Source: Gamsiella multidivaricata
Taxonomy: Eukaryota > Mortierellomycota > Mortierellomycetes > Mortierellales > Mortierellaceae
Direction of reading: 5' to 3'
Assembly: GCF_025024155.1 (NCBI RefSeq)
Contig: NW_026251762.1
Coordinates: 1-64,000, forward strand
DNA length: 64,000 nucleotides
How positions within the stretch are numbered: position 1 is the first letter of the stretch; the number at the start of each line of letters is the position of its first letter. Positions 1 to 9,989 of this stretch are shown piece by piece. A model generated the notes under the pieces. The model did no database searches and had not been told where the DNA came from. It saw only the letters and a program-made list of their open reading frames with translations. A program made the position numbers and the translations under genes.

Positions 1-68
1 CCAAGGAGCTTCGTTTCTTTTTTAAAGAAACTGTCTGTTTGGCACAACCCATTTGCCACGTTGAGCAT

Positions 69-77
69 GCAAGTCAA
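69..77. repeat. Left 9-bp target-site duplication of the Mutator-like element
   Basis: The nonamer gcaagtcaa lies directly outside the left terminal inverted repeat. The identical nonamer is found at 4585-4593 directly outside the right one. A 9-bp duplication is the usual signature of Mutator-like insertion. Confidence 0.75.
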
Positions 78-275
78 AGAAGAATATAATCTCACTCCCC
101 CGTGAAATTGTCCCTCGTTTTGTCATCTCACAGGGGTGTAAGCCGGTTATTCTCACATCCAGGTAAGAATAATTCGAGCTTTTTTTTCACGGGAGGTGAG
201 CGTCATATTCTTACGGGGATAGTCTGCAGGGCCTCGTTTAAAAAAAAAAAAAAAAAACAAAAAAAAAGCACTCGT

Positions 276-801
276 TTATTGTTCAAGGTCTGTTTCAGCA
301 GGATGGAATTCTTTGAATGGTCGTGACATCTCGCTGCTGCTCTTGATACGTTTGGCTCTTGGACGCCCCTTCGGCTTCACCACAAGTGGGTCTTTGGTGA
401 CACCAAGGCCTGCTTCGTTGCCAGACGCGTCCTGTAGCTCCATGAGCCCCCGTCTCCGTTTCAGCGAGATTGAGAGGTTGTTGAGCGTTTGCATCGCTTC
501 ATCATGAATGGCTGGATCAGCTATCCCCATGATGGCCAGCTCTCTCGCGATTCCTGTGACATATGCGTACCGCTTCTTCCTCAGCCGTTCCTCCTTCCTT
601 GGCTGCGGTGTCGAGGATTCTGTAGAGAGTAAGGTGTGCACACTCCTCATACAAGTGCTGGCGGGGTGATCCTCAGTCCTGGTGAGGTGATCCTCGGTCC
701 TGGTCGAGGCGATGTAATGCGGATAGGCGACTAGGAGCTCTGAACCAACTTTCGACTCGAAATCTTCGAGATCCTGCCACTGCTCCTTGAACCAGCTGAA
801 G
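276..801 (-). pseudogene. C-terminal fragment of a transposase-like protein
   Basis: The minus-strand frame stays open from about 801 down to a stop at 276, although its first ATG is only at 650. It begins FFSWFKEQWQDLEDFES and ends in a basic tail with KPKGRPRAKRIKSS, like the tails of MULE/FAR1-SWIM proteins. The frame is cut at 802 by the end of a fold-back element. A piece ending VSIMEGMLEKYD, in the same orientation, resumes on the far side (about 2159-2225) and looks like the upstream continuation, itself carrying a stop codon. A degenerate duplicated Arg-Thr-Glu-Asp-His motif is also visible. No zinc knuckle or catalytic triad can be seen, so the family assignment is an inference. Confidence 0.5.
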
Positions 802-845
802 AATATGACTGTCCAGAATCAATGAGAACAAGAGAGGGATCTTTA

Positions 846-1265
846 ATTACAGCGACCGAACAATTACTTATTGCTCAGCGGCTTAAGTTAATGTCTGGAC
901 TCAGGACAGACAGGTAAGTGGTGAAAGATATGGAGGCAAGAGGTAGGAAAACTGGAAGGGACAAGGTAAGTGTTTATTGCAGACTGAGGATTCTATAATA
1001 AAGCTACTAGATATTTATACCTATTTTACAAGGCATGGACTATTAAGCCGAATGGTGTTAGAGTAAATCCGGATGGCTAATAGAGATACCAGGTGGTGCC
1101 GGGTGCGAGAGTATGCCGCCTTTATCAAACGCGAAGACGATGTGGCTACGACCAAACCTTAATCTGCCGTGAGACGCGACAGAGCAAAAGATCAAACGTA
1201 AACAAGATCTCTTTTTTGCTCTCTCACTTGCACCCTCACTACGAACTATGGTGCGGTTCGTGACA
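846..1265 (-). mobile_element. LTR-like insertion in the left arm of the fold-back element
   Basis: Read on the minus strand this block starts TGTCACGAACCGCACC, a typical TG-starting LTR end. It then has a TATA-like GTATAAATA (complement of 1011-1020) and a CAATAAA polyadenylation-like signal (complement of about 974-980), the order expected in an LTR. It is absent from the opposite arm. The exact inner boundary and a target duplication are not clear, so calling it a solo LTR is an inference. Confidence 0.45.
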
Positions 1266-1768
1266 GTCTAGTTATCGAACACAGATACAGCGTGTAAAAT
1301 GGGCTATATGCCACATCAGCGCTTGAGAACGAGGCTGATCCTATACTTACACCTGCTGTCCCCTTGCATTACGCAAAAGAAGTGTCTGCACACTGAGATA
1401 TTTTTGGGATTGAAATGAGTGAGAAAGAGATGTGGCTCCACACACCACACCGATTAGATATTTATTTGTATAAGATAGTGAGGAAACAGACCAGGAACCA
1501 TTTGGTCCTGTCGTTCTGTGACCAAAGAAAATCTCTATAAATGCAAACCCTATTGACTCTTGTCTAATTGCGTGTCCTTCTAATTGCACATGCTGTAACT
1601 GCACGTGCGGCACGTGTCTGGTATGATCGTATGAGTGTCCTGTACCTATTCCTCCCATCGTATCATATCAGGTGTTGTGTCCGTTCCTTGTACCTGGATA
1701 CCCCGTGTATACTCCGTGTGGGTTTACCACACCACACCGGTGAATTGTAGTACATTTTCTGCAGGACA

Positions 1769-1785
1769 CCGGTGATCATCACCGG
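1769..1785. repeat. 17-bp palindrome in a CCGGTG-rich cluster
   Basis: The sequence ccggtgatcatcaccgg is a perfect palindrome around a central c. Further CCGGTG/CCGGCG words occur near 1736, 1783, 1872, 1886 and 1919. Function unknown; possibly a subterminal protein-binding cluster of the element. Confidence 0.5.
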
Positions 1786-2158
1786 CGAATAAAGAGTCGG
1801 CCACGTATATTTAATTCACCACCTCAGTGAGTGAATCAGCTATCAACATGCATATGTGGAATCCGCCGGCGAACTTTACTCACCGGCCGGCGAAATGATC
1901 CCTTCATCGTGGTTAGCCGTCCGCCGGTGAGAATCACTACTTTTACGTCTTGGGTACTTTGCATGGACATAACACCATAACTGGTATAAAAGAAACGCGC
2001 TCCGCGTAGAGCATCACTCCTTCACATCACCAAACACTCCTCCACATCATCGAACATTGTGGCATATAGCCTATTTTACACGCTGCCTCTATGTCCGATA
2101 GCTAGACTGAGTAAAGATCCCTCTCTTGTTCTCATTGATTCTGGACACAGTCATATTT

Positions 2159-2265
2159 CTCAAGCATTCCTTCCATAATGCTGACCAGCTGGATCCCATC
2201 AAGATATGTCGACGTTCGCAACTACTTCAAGCCGTCATTCTGCTCTTACTAGTGTTTTGAAGAAT
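2159..2265 (-). pseudogene. Upstream remnant of the same interrupted transposase-like frame
   Basis: On the minus strand this stretch reads LRTSTYLDGIQLVSIMEGML followed by EKYD, preceded by an in-frame TAG. It lies directly beyond the right arm of the fold-back element. Joining it conceptually to the fragment that begins FFSWFKEQ gives the kind of Met/Leu-rich helix expected before the tail in FAR1-type proteins. It shows that the fold-back element landed inside the coding sequence. Confidence 0.4.
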
Positions 2266-2331
2266 TCTTCATACACCTCAAGAAAAGTGACTCCACCCTA
2301 AATGTGGATGTTGCTTTCTGCAAACAGTCAG

Positions 2332-2545
2332 GTGTCGGAGGGATTCTAGGATGGAATCAGAGGTTTATTCGATGAGTGATTGCTGTCTAATCCTACGTTT
2401 GGAGAGCTCTTATATACGAAGGATGTGGCTAGGCACAGTTGTGCTGGAATGCTCAAGAAACTAGGCGTAGCATAGTTATGACTATGACATCATTCTCGAA
2501 TAAACCGTTGTACCTGTTGCCGAGACCCAATCGTGCGGCATGACA
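2332..2545 (-). mobile_element. Possible solo LTR
   Basis: The block begins TGTCGGAGGGATTC and ends in GCATGACA on the plus strand. On the minus strand it has TATATAAGAG followed by CGAATAAA, an LTR-like order. A diverged block with the same layout lies at 3767-3945. No clean target duplication was found. Confidence 0.3.
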
Positions 2546-2694
2546 CGATCCTCAGACACAGCGCCTATAATCTGGATCTACTAATTGTGGAATGAAAGCG
2601 AAATACGGATCGCAAGGGTCAAAAGGGAGACTTGGAAAAGCTGTAGAGTGCTCTTTGCGTAGCCCTCGTCCGAATTATTCAAGACCACCCTGAT

Positions 2695-2949
2695 ATGTCC
2701 CCGAAGCATCTTGGTGATTTGCGTGTTTACGGGATTATTTTCTCGAAATCCAGAGTCGAGTTCTTCGAAGCTCGATGTATAAAGGGCATGATCATAGTGT
2801 ACAGCGTATACACTGGCACTGTCCTGGGTAGCATAAACTCAACCTACGATTTGGCAGACTTGCTGGAGATGACTGTGGCACTTAAAAGGCGAAATGAAAA
2901 AACTATTAGTCATATTGTGAATCTCAAAAATTGCACAGCAAGAAAATAA
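2695..2949 (+). pseudogene. Unidentified ORF fragment, 84 residues
   Basis: An ATG-initiated frame contains [20 protein letters not shown] and continues with a Leu/Ala-rich segment ending in basic residues. The composition looks like real protein, and degraded coding-like sequence continues to about 3500 with stops (for example a piece reading TTMEQRILSSIA). It may be a host gene fragment captured in the transposon or the relic of another element gene. I do not recognise the family. Confidence 0.3.
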
Positions 2950-3766
2950 AGCTTCCAAAATTGAAGTATCCTTAACCTCTCTTCCGCAGCGGAGAGAAAA
3001 GAAGACATTGAGCTGAACAGGGAGTGCAGAGAACAACAAGAGTCGGATAAGGCGAGCAGATCGAGTAGATCGATCGTGACGCGCACCCAAGACGTTGGCG
3101 CAGACATACACAATGCCAACAAAAAAAATAGCCGAAAGGGATTAGGGATCAATTGAAGCGAATGCGACAAGCTGCTCGTTTGCCGCCAAAGAACTGGAGC
3201 AGAGGCATGCACGAGAAATAAGGCAGCGGCCATCCGCAACACTTCGGCTACTTCAATGACATTTGATTCAGGAAGAGTGGTTGGCGCAACTATCCAAGAG
3301 TTCATGCGGGGCTTGGACATTGCAAATACTCAACAGCAACATGCACAGCGCATGCAAAATCACGGCGTTTCAAGAGCAACAGCGCGCGCTGATCACGACC
3401 ATGGAGCAACGGATCCTGAGCTCTATTGCCTAGATTGCAGCAGGTCAAGGGCAGGGGCAAGCTGTGCAAGCTGCCTCTGCTTCTGCTTCTGACACCGGAC
3501 CTTCTAATCCGGTTTCTAAAAGTAGAAAGAGAACGCGCTCTGACGCCCCTCACTTTGGAACATTCAGGTCCCCTAGTTGTATGTCCAACTGAAAATAAGT
3601 AAAATAAAAATGGCGGTTTGGTGGAGCGAGTGTAGATCGATATAAAAATTGCGCAGATGTAGAGACGGGAAAGCGCATGGTCTCGCCTTGCTTATCATTT
3701 TCCACGATAGTGAAAGCTAGGTTATTCCCTACGCGTCGGCATGCTTGCAAACGATTGGAGTACCTG

Positions 3767-3945
3767 AGGTGTCGAGGGATCTAGAGTGAAAAGGGTATTT
3801 TATTGGGCGAATGCTGCTATATAGTTCTATGCGTAGATAGGGTTTATATGCTGTTGCATCGGTGTCAACAGTGCATTAGAATATTGTAGAAATTGGGCGA
3901 AGCACTGACGACATCATAGCATACTAAATCTAGCATTAAACCTTT
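3767..3945 (-). mobile_element. Possible second LTR-like fragment
   Basis: The layout resembles the block at 2332-2545. It begins TGTCGAGGGATC on the plus strand and has, on the minus strand, CATATAAACC followed by CAATAAAAT. Identity between the two blocks is patchy. The right boundary is a guess. Confidence 0.22.
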
Positions 3946-4152
3946 GCAAAGATCCACGATAGTGATTTTGAATCGTAAAATACTGCTCCAATATGATCAC
4001 AAACGACTGTCTGTTTTCTCTTCTCCATGGCACCTCGTCATTCAGCTTCGGAGTAAAATCTGGCTCAATCCTGCCTCATATTGGATTGGAGAAAGGGGTA
4101 GATTCTCCAGCGACGAGAAAACTGATATGTGAATCTACATGTAGACCTAGTA

Positions 4153-4512
4153 TGACACCCCGATATCACCGCACTACTGGTAATCAGCAATTTAGTGCGT
4201 CGCCCAGGTGTGCCAAGAGCGTAACACACCTGGTCAGAGGACGGAGCTGAACTACAGCCTATATCAAGGAAGCGATGGCTAAAAAGATCCGGATCCTTAA
4301 ACGAATTGAGGTTATGAGACTAGATGCGAGATAGGAACAAGAGCAATCTATTAACAATTACGTATTGGGTACGGTGGCGCGTGGTCGGGGCAGAAGGAAA
4401 AAAGTGCGGGCTGGTATAGAGAGAGAGGTGTACAAAAGTGCGCACTGGTAGAGAGAGAAGTTTGCACTCTTGACACACCTGGGCGACGCAGTGCAGCGAT
4501 AATGGGGTGTCA
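4153..4512. mobile_element. Small inverted-repeat (MITE-like) element
   Basis: The left end starts tgacacccc and includes gcgtcgcccaggtgtg. The right end is its inverted counterpart (about 4462-4512, ending ggggtgtca). The left arm carries about 20 extra bases near 4174-4195. No ORF lies inside. The middle contains two short direct repeats of a gtgcg...ctggta...gagagag unit (about 4400-4462). No clear target duplication is visible. Confidence 0.5.
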
Positions 4513-4584
4513 GGTGCTTAAGCACTTAGAAACCTAAAATAACAGGGTGTAAGATTAGAGGGAGGGGTGAGATTATATTCTTCC

Positions 4585-4593
4585 GCAAGTCAA
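4585..4593. repeat. Right 9-bp target-site duplication of the Mutator-like element
   Basis: Exact copy of the nonamer at 69-77, immediately outside the right terminal inverted repeat. Confidence 0.75.
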
Positions 4594-4945
4594 TTCCCGT
4601 AGGAAATCCATGTAACTCGCATGTCCTGAAAATCGGACCAAAGTAATACCTTTCCTGTGTTCACACGGCGGCTGATTCACGAGAGGGTGTGTTATTTACG
4701 CTCAGGTTGCCTTTAACTTCGGCAAATACATCAAGTGTTTTCCATGGACTTCCTGCAGGGGTTGTAAAGTAAGACTGCCAATCAACCCGGGTTGTCAAAG
4801 AGATTACCCGTGCGGAAATCCGTGCAGCTCGTTTACCCTGAAAATCGGACCAAAGGCTTACGCTCAGTTTTGAGCCAATGCACTAAAATATTTTACATGG
4901 ATTTTTTTCGAGGATTTCAAGATTGTCAAACAGAATTATCCTTTT
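4590..4945. repeat. Imperfect tandem repeat, two units
   Basis: Two diverged units start near 4590 and 4805. Both contain cctgaaaatcggaccaaag (4624-4642 and 4839-4857), followed by a ttacgctcag word and then a tttt..catgga word. The first unit begins at the right target duplication of the MULE, so the transposon inserted at the edge of this repeat. Function unknown. Confidence 0.5.
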
Positions 4946-4967
4946 TTTAATGCATGTGAAAAAAACT

Positions 4968-6511
4968 TTAAAAAACGCTAGTAAGGATGGCCATGAGAGC
5001 CGAAGATCCGGCGATCAAGAGACCACTGTTAGCAACAGCATTGTTGAGAGCACTACTGGGTTTCGCAACGACGGTTGGACCGCTGCTAGCGCCACTGGAG
5101 CCAGTCGTAGTGCCGCTGCTGCCGCTGGAGCCAGAGACAGTAGCGGTGGTGTTGCTGGCAGAACCACCGAGGACGAAAGTGCCGGCACCTTCCTTGTAGG
5201 GCTTGGCATCGCCGACGCATTTGGCGATGGGTTCGATGATCAAAGACTTGTCGGCATAGGCCAAGGGCAAGATGCCAGTAATCGAGACGTTGACCTCTTG
5301 AGGGAACACTATTTAAACGAGACGTACATCTGTTAAATATGCAGCCTTTCCTTTTCTCATTTTTAAGGAGGGGGATAAAGTGCTTTAAATGAAGACTTAC
5401 GGTCATGCTCAAGTACGATGAAACCGGTGCTCATAGTTGGGATCTTGGCAAGCCAGGTCTGGAAGGTAGCAATGACAGACTGTGGAGTAGCCGTTCCGCC
5501 GGGAATGTTCCACTATGAACATAAGATAGATACGCGTGTTAAGTCGCCGTCTCTTCAAAAACCACAAAGCCAAGGGAAGAAAATGAGACGTAGGAACACT
5601 TACGTCGTTGGTATCAAAACCATCGGTCCAGATCGAGGTCTTGTAACCAAGTTGGGTAGCAATGTCGCGAACACGGTTATCGACATCACCATAAGGAGGA
5701 CGCCAGTATAGAGGAGTGACACCAATTATGCTGAAAATGGCCTTCTCCGTCCACTTGAGCTCTGCAACGACCTGCTCGTTCGACAAGCTAGTCATCGAAG
5801 GATGGGACCAGGTGTGAATAGCGATCTGGTGACCCTCCTTGTAAGCGCGCTGCAAGGTCGCGGGGTAGCTGACCGCACGGGAGCCGACGATGAAGAGTGT
5901 GGCCTTTTGGTTGTGGGCCGCAAGGTAGTCGTAAAGACGAGGGGAATCGGGAGATGGGCCGTCTACGAATCAGTGACAGGATAATGTCGGTGTATAAGGT
6001 CGAGAATGAATTGGGTTATTAAGATGAAGCAGATAAAAACCAGATAAAGATACAGTGGGGGGTTCCAGGGGGGTGAATATGAGATGAGGGGTTGCTTACC
6101 ATCGTAGGTGAGACCCCAGGTGTTGGTCTTGGGGCAAAAGGTAACATCAGCAGGGGCGGTGCACTTCTGACAAGTCCACCAGCACTGAGCCGTAGGGATG
6201 GTTGTCAAATCAGTCGGGCAAAGGCCGTCATTCGAAAGAGGGTAGACAGGCGTCTTTGTAAAATCTACCAGCTTGAGCCAAGTCTGGACTTGAGGATCCT
6301 GCACAAAGGGAATGCAATCCAAAACAGGCCAGGAACCATTTGCGACCTGCACATACGTGGAGCTGCATGGGCTGGGCTCGGGGGCGCTGGTGCCACGCTT
6401 TTCGAGCACGCTAAGGTGTTTGTGGCCAGCGGCGTGGCCAAAGACAACGGAGAGAGAGGCTGAGAGGGCCAGAAGTGCAGAGATTGCTTTAACCATTTTT
6501 TTGAAGTGCAC
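4968..6511 (-). CDS. Chitin deacetylase 1, GPI-anchor type (CE4)
   Basis: Removes acetyl groups from chitin to give chitosan at the cell surface. Exons: 6511-6100, 5962-5604, 5512-5401, 5308-4968 (407 aa; an inner ATG at 6496 would give 402). An N-terminal signal peptide ends near VVFGHA. A Cys-rich segment (QCWWTCQKC) precedes the NodB domain. CE4 motifs are complete: TYDDGPS (split by intron 1), HTWSH (metal-binding His pair) and RPPYGD. The tail is Ser/Gly/Thr-rich and ends in a hydrophobic stretch (LLIAGSSALMAIL), as in GPI-anchored enzymes. The next gene upstream (8009-9707) is a tandem paralogue with the same intron positions. A TATA-like box lies at 6663-6670. Confidence 0.92.
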
Positions 6512-6662
6512 TTAAAAGAGATAAGGAGATGTGTATTTAGAATGTGGTGTGAATGGAAGATGAATGAGGCGATGGTGGTATATTTGACGTGTTGTTCAGG
6601 ATTCAAGGAAGAGGAAGGGGGACGAAAAGGACGAATTTTGCTGTTGGAGGTCTGTTCAGGTC

Positions 6663-6670
6663 TATTTATA
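6663..6670 (-). promoter_or_regulatory. TATA-like box of chitin deacetylase 1
   Basis: TATAAATA on the minus strand, about 150 bases upstream of the start codon. Confidence 0.45.
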
Positions 6671-6774
6671 CTAGAGTGTTTGTCCAACTGTCCAGCCTAC
6701 TACCATTTATGGACAAGTCAGGGGTAAATTGCGGTGTCGCTTATTTTAAGAGCGACCACAGGCAAACGTGAAAA

Positions 6775-8008
6775 ATAGCGGGAAAAATAAAGGAACAGGC
6801 TCGGCCAGCGATGAGAGTGAGAGAGAGAGGAAGTATAATGGTTCACGTACATCGATCTTACAATAGTATAATACTCTCGCTCCTATCCAGCTCTGATGGG
6901 TCCCATGGACTGTTGACCTGGGACATATCGTATGGAAAAAGTGCCGGACTCATGCAGGGGCTCAAAACGCTTCAATCAAATTATAGCCATGAGTATTTTG
7001 ATCCCTGTTTTCCCTCGTCAACGACCACACTAATCCTACGCATTAGCCACGGTAGTGGGCACTGCAGTGTCAGATCAAGGGAGAGGTGTATAAAAATGTC
7101 TTCATCACCAAAAGACGTGGGTAAACGTAGACTGCGAGAGCCAGTCTATAGTTAGAAATGCTACCTCTACGTCCCTTTTGTTTAGTGCAAAACGCAATGA
7201 CCATGGTTATCACTGAATAAATGACGATGATTGCGCACGCAGTCAATGGCGTTCTCTTTTTTATTTTATTTTATTTTATTTTTGTTCAAAGAATGACTCT
7301 TCGCATTTCGTTCTTCCTTTAGAAACGTTTCTTTGGAGGATGAGGAAATGATGACTTTAGAGCAATTTGCCACCATTTCTGCAGAGAGTTCATCCGTGGA
7401 GAATTCAGTCCAGCTGGATAAAATGCATAAACTCAAAATCGCAAATATTTCATTTATTGTCAAAGAATCTATGGTGAGAGTCTGGCCCCCAGCGCCCTGG
7501 CCATTTATTTTTATATGATACTCAGTGAATAGCTACTTATTTCGTATTAAGAGCCCTGCTCAATTGCTCTCCCTCCCCCTTCCCTCTTCCTCCCCTCCCA
7601 CACACATATCTTGATCCGAAGACTCCTTCATGAGACATTGTGCTACGGATTATCTAGTCTAATCTCCTTGGCAATCATTCCACGTCAGTGAGCACGGCTG
7701 AACACAAAAAATCTGCTTGAAAAGTTTTGAACAAAGACCTCTCTTTGCCTGCCGAAGGCCGTGCATGAATGTCCGTTGTGGTGGACGTTGATACGGTGGC
7801 TATGCTGGAAAGTTTTTTTCCGGTGTGGCGATGGGTATCTTCATCTTATTTTTACATATTGGATAAAGGTGACGATACATATAGCGCTTTGTTTTTTAAT
7901 ACCGTCAAATAAGCGCATCAACGTATAAAAATATTCTTTCCTACTCTATCCACTATGTGTGTGTGTGTGTGGGGGGGGGGGGGGTTCAAGCCCAGTACAA
8001 AAACTGCA
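6775..8008. other. Intergenic region between the two chitin deacetylase genes
   Basis: Both strands carry only short ORFs without family resemblance. It holds AT-rich runs (for example the TTTTA repeats at 7258-7280) and, at 7954-7984, a GT-dinucleotide tract followed by a G run. The part nearest 6511 is the promoter of deacetylase 1; the part nearest 8008 is the 3' flank of deacetylase 2. Confidence 0.6.
7954..7984. repeat. (GT)n microsatellite followed by a poly-G run
   Basis: Alternating gt (7954-7970) passes directly into about 14 consecutive g (7971-7984). Such tracts are prone to length change and sequencing error. Confidence 0.9.
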
Positions 8009-9707
8009 TTAGCACAAGGCAGTCATGACCGCGACGGCCATCAAGACCGAGGCGCCGCTCGAGACCGAGATCGAGACTGCAGCATTGCTGCTCTTGTCAC
8101 CGCTGCCGCTAATGACGGTAGGTCCGGTGGTAGAGTTGCTGGTGGTGCCGTTGTTAGAGGGCAACAACTGGAAAGTACCGGCACCCTCCTTGTAGGGCTT
8201 ACCGTCGCTCAAGCACTGAGCGATGGGTTGCATGACCAAGTTCTTGGTTGCGTACGCAATTGGCAAGATACCGTTCACGGACACATCGACTTCCTGAGGG
8301 AACACTGTTTTATAAAAAGTTAGTATCGTGACACTATGCTCTTCCTAATTCACAGAAACCAATTATTAAAGAGCAAAAGCGACGCTTACAGTCGTGCTCG
8401 AGGACAATGAATCCGGTGCTCATGGTTGGAATCTTGGCGAGCCAGGACTGGAAGGTAGCAACAACTGACTGAGCAGTGGCAGTTCCTCCAGGAATGTTCC
8501 ACTGCGTATTCATAAGAGTGAAAGTATGTCAGTACATAGTTTCCTTCTAAATACAGTACAACAAGCAAGCACGAAACGAAGAAGTCTTACGTCGTCGGTG
8601 TCAAAGTCCTGGGTCCAGATCGAGGTCTTGTAACCGAGCTGAGTAGCAATGTTACGGACGCGGTTGTCAACGTCACCATAAGGAGGACGCCAGTACAGGG
8701 GCGTGACACCGATGGTATCAAAGATGGCCTTCTCCGTCCACTTGAGCTCTGCAACGATCTGCTGGTTAGTCAAGCTGGTCATCGAAGGATGGGACCAGGT
8801 GTGAATGGCAATCTGATGACCATCAGCATAGGCACGCTTCAAGGTCGCAGGGAAGCTGATAGCACGCGATCCGACGATGAAGAGCGTCGCCTTTTGCTTA
8901 TGGGCCAGTAGGTTATCGTACAGACGAGGCGAGTCAGGCGAGGGACCATCTAAGCAGGGTAAACAGGCATCAAGAAGAGAACTGTGTGAGAGGGCATACT
9001 GTTTTGTCGTGCTAAGAACCTGGGGATTGTTGGTTGCGAATTTTGGAGGTCCGAAATGAACGCGTGCGCTATTTTTGCGAGAGGCGTGGGTGCAGATGAC
9101 CAAAGTCCACAGTATTTCTGTTTATAAGGGCTATTATAAAAGTCGAAGGGGAGAGGAGGAGGATGCTGGGAGAACAACGGACGCGGAACACCGCAAGTGA
9201 GAGCCTTGCTTGCCAAACGAGATAGAGATAGCAAGTCATTGTCATCCGCACCAGTACGACCGATATCGGACAACATAAGGAGTTTGCATTTGAAGAAAAA
9301 GAAAAAAAAAACATGCGAAGAGACAAAGAATACAACATACCGTCGTAGGTTAGCCCCCAGGTACCGGTCTTGGGGCAGCTGGTGATGTCTCCAGGAGCCT
9401 CGCACTTCTGGCAAGTCCACCAGCATTGGTCCTTGGGGATGGTAGTCAAGTCCGTCGGACAAACACCATCCTTCGAAGGAGGATAGACAGGTGTTTTTGT
9501 GAAGTCGACCAACTTAAGCCAAGTCTGGACCTGAGGATCCTGGACGAAAGGTGTGCAGTCCAGGGCTGGGTAAGCACCTGCAGCCACGGGCTTGTACACG
9601 GTGCTGCAGGTGGCCGTAGCACGCTTCTCGAGTCCGTGGACACCGTGGCCCATGACCATGGAGAGTGCCATGGACAGTGCAGTGAAAGTAAGAATAATCT
9701 TGACCAT
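8009..9707 (-). CDS. Chitin deacetylase 2, GPI-anchor type (CE4), tandem paralogue
   Basis: Same enzyme family as 4968-6511 and in the same orientation. Exons: 9707-9341, 8949-8591, 8501-8390, 8304-8009 (377 aa). Exons 2 and 3 are exactly as long as in the neighbour (359 and 112 bases), and introns fall at the same codons. The first intron is larger (391 versus 137 bases). Visible features: signal peptide (MVKIILTFTALSMALSMVMG), QCWWTCQKC, TYDDGPS, HTWSH and RPPYGD. A shorter Ser/Thr/Asn-rich tail is followed by a C-terminal hydrophobic GPI signal (SVLMAVAVMTALC). The coding identity and exon match point to tandem duplication. Confidence 0.92.
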
Positions 9708-9982
9708 GTTGAGGGAATGGATACTTTAAGGTGGCTGGTTAATGAATCGTCAATGGCGAGATTGGTGTGCGTAGCAGCGTGTGGAGGAGGGAGGGAAGGA
9801 GATGTTGCTGAGGAGTAAGTGGTACAGTCGTGTGGAGGGGGAGATGAAGGGTGTTTGGTGTGTGGACCGGAATGGAATCGAGGTTTGCTCGATCGATGAC
9901 AGATAGGAAGGAAGGCGTTGAGGAAGATGAGGCGAAGAAGGGAGAAAAGGTGAGGGGAAAGTGAAGAGAAGTCTTTCTGTCG

Positions 9983-9989
9983 TTTTATA
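9983..9989 (-). promoter_or_regulatory. TATA-like box of chitin deacetylase 2
   Basis: TATAAAA on the minus strand about 280 bases upstream of the ATG. The 9708-9980 leader is pyrimidine-rich on the coding strand. Confidence 0.4.

Larger units (their letters stand above)
802..2158. mobile_element. Fold-back (long inverted-repeat) element inside the MULE
   Basis: The left arm at 802-846 (containing ccagaatcaatgagaacaag) is matched in inverted orientation at 2113-2158. A second inverted pair, 1264-1315 and 2058-2111 (containing cagcgtgtaaaat), would continue the same arms if about 420 bases at 846-1263 were removed. The original arms were therefore about 100 bp and the left one was split by a later insertion. 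The interior (1316-2057) has no credible ORF but contains a TATAAAAG at about 1984 and a cluster of CCGGTG/CCGGCG motifs. Confidence 0.6.
78..4584. mobile_element. Mutator-like (MULE) element, degenerate and invaded by other elements
   Basis: The left end (78-100) and the inverted right end (4562-4584) share about 20 of 23 bases, with the core gaagaatataatctcac. Exact 9-bp direct repeats flank both ends (69-77 and 4585-4593). This architecture fits Mutator-like transposons. Inside, the minus strand encodes a fragment ending in the basic KGRPRAKR-type tail common in MULE/FAR1-related proteins. The coding part is interrupted by a fold-back element at 802-2158. Other LTR-like pieces and a small inverted-repeat element (4153-4512) follow, so the copy is almost certainly not autonomous. 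Identity as a MULE is inferred from ends plus duplication; no intact DDE domain is visible. Confidence 0.7.

Noticed and set aside
6811..7155. 114-codon plus-strand ORF between the chitin deacetylases
   Set aside because: Composition unlike coding sequence, no motif and no splice partners; treated as intergenic.
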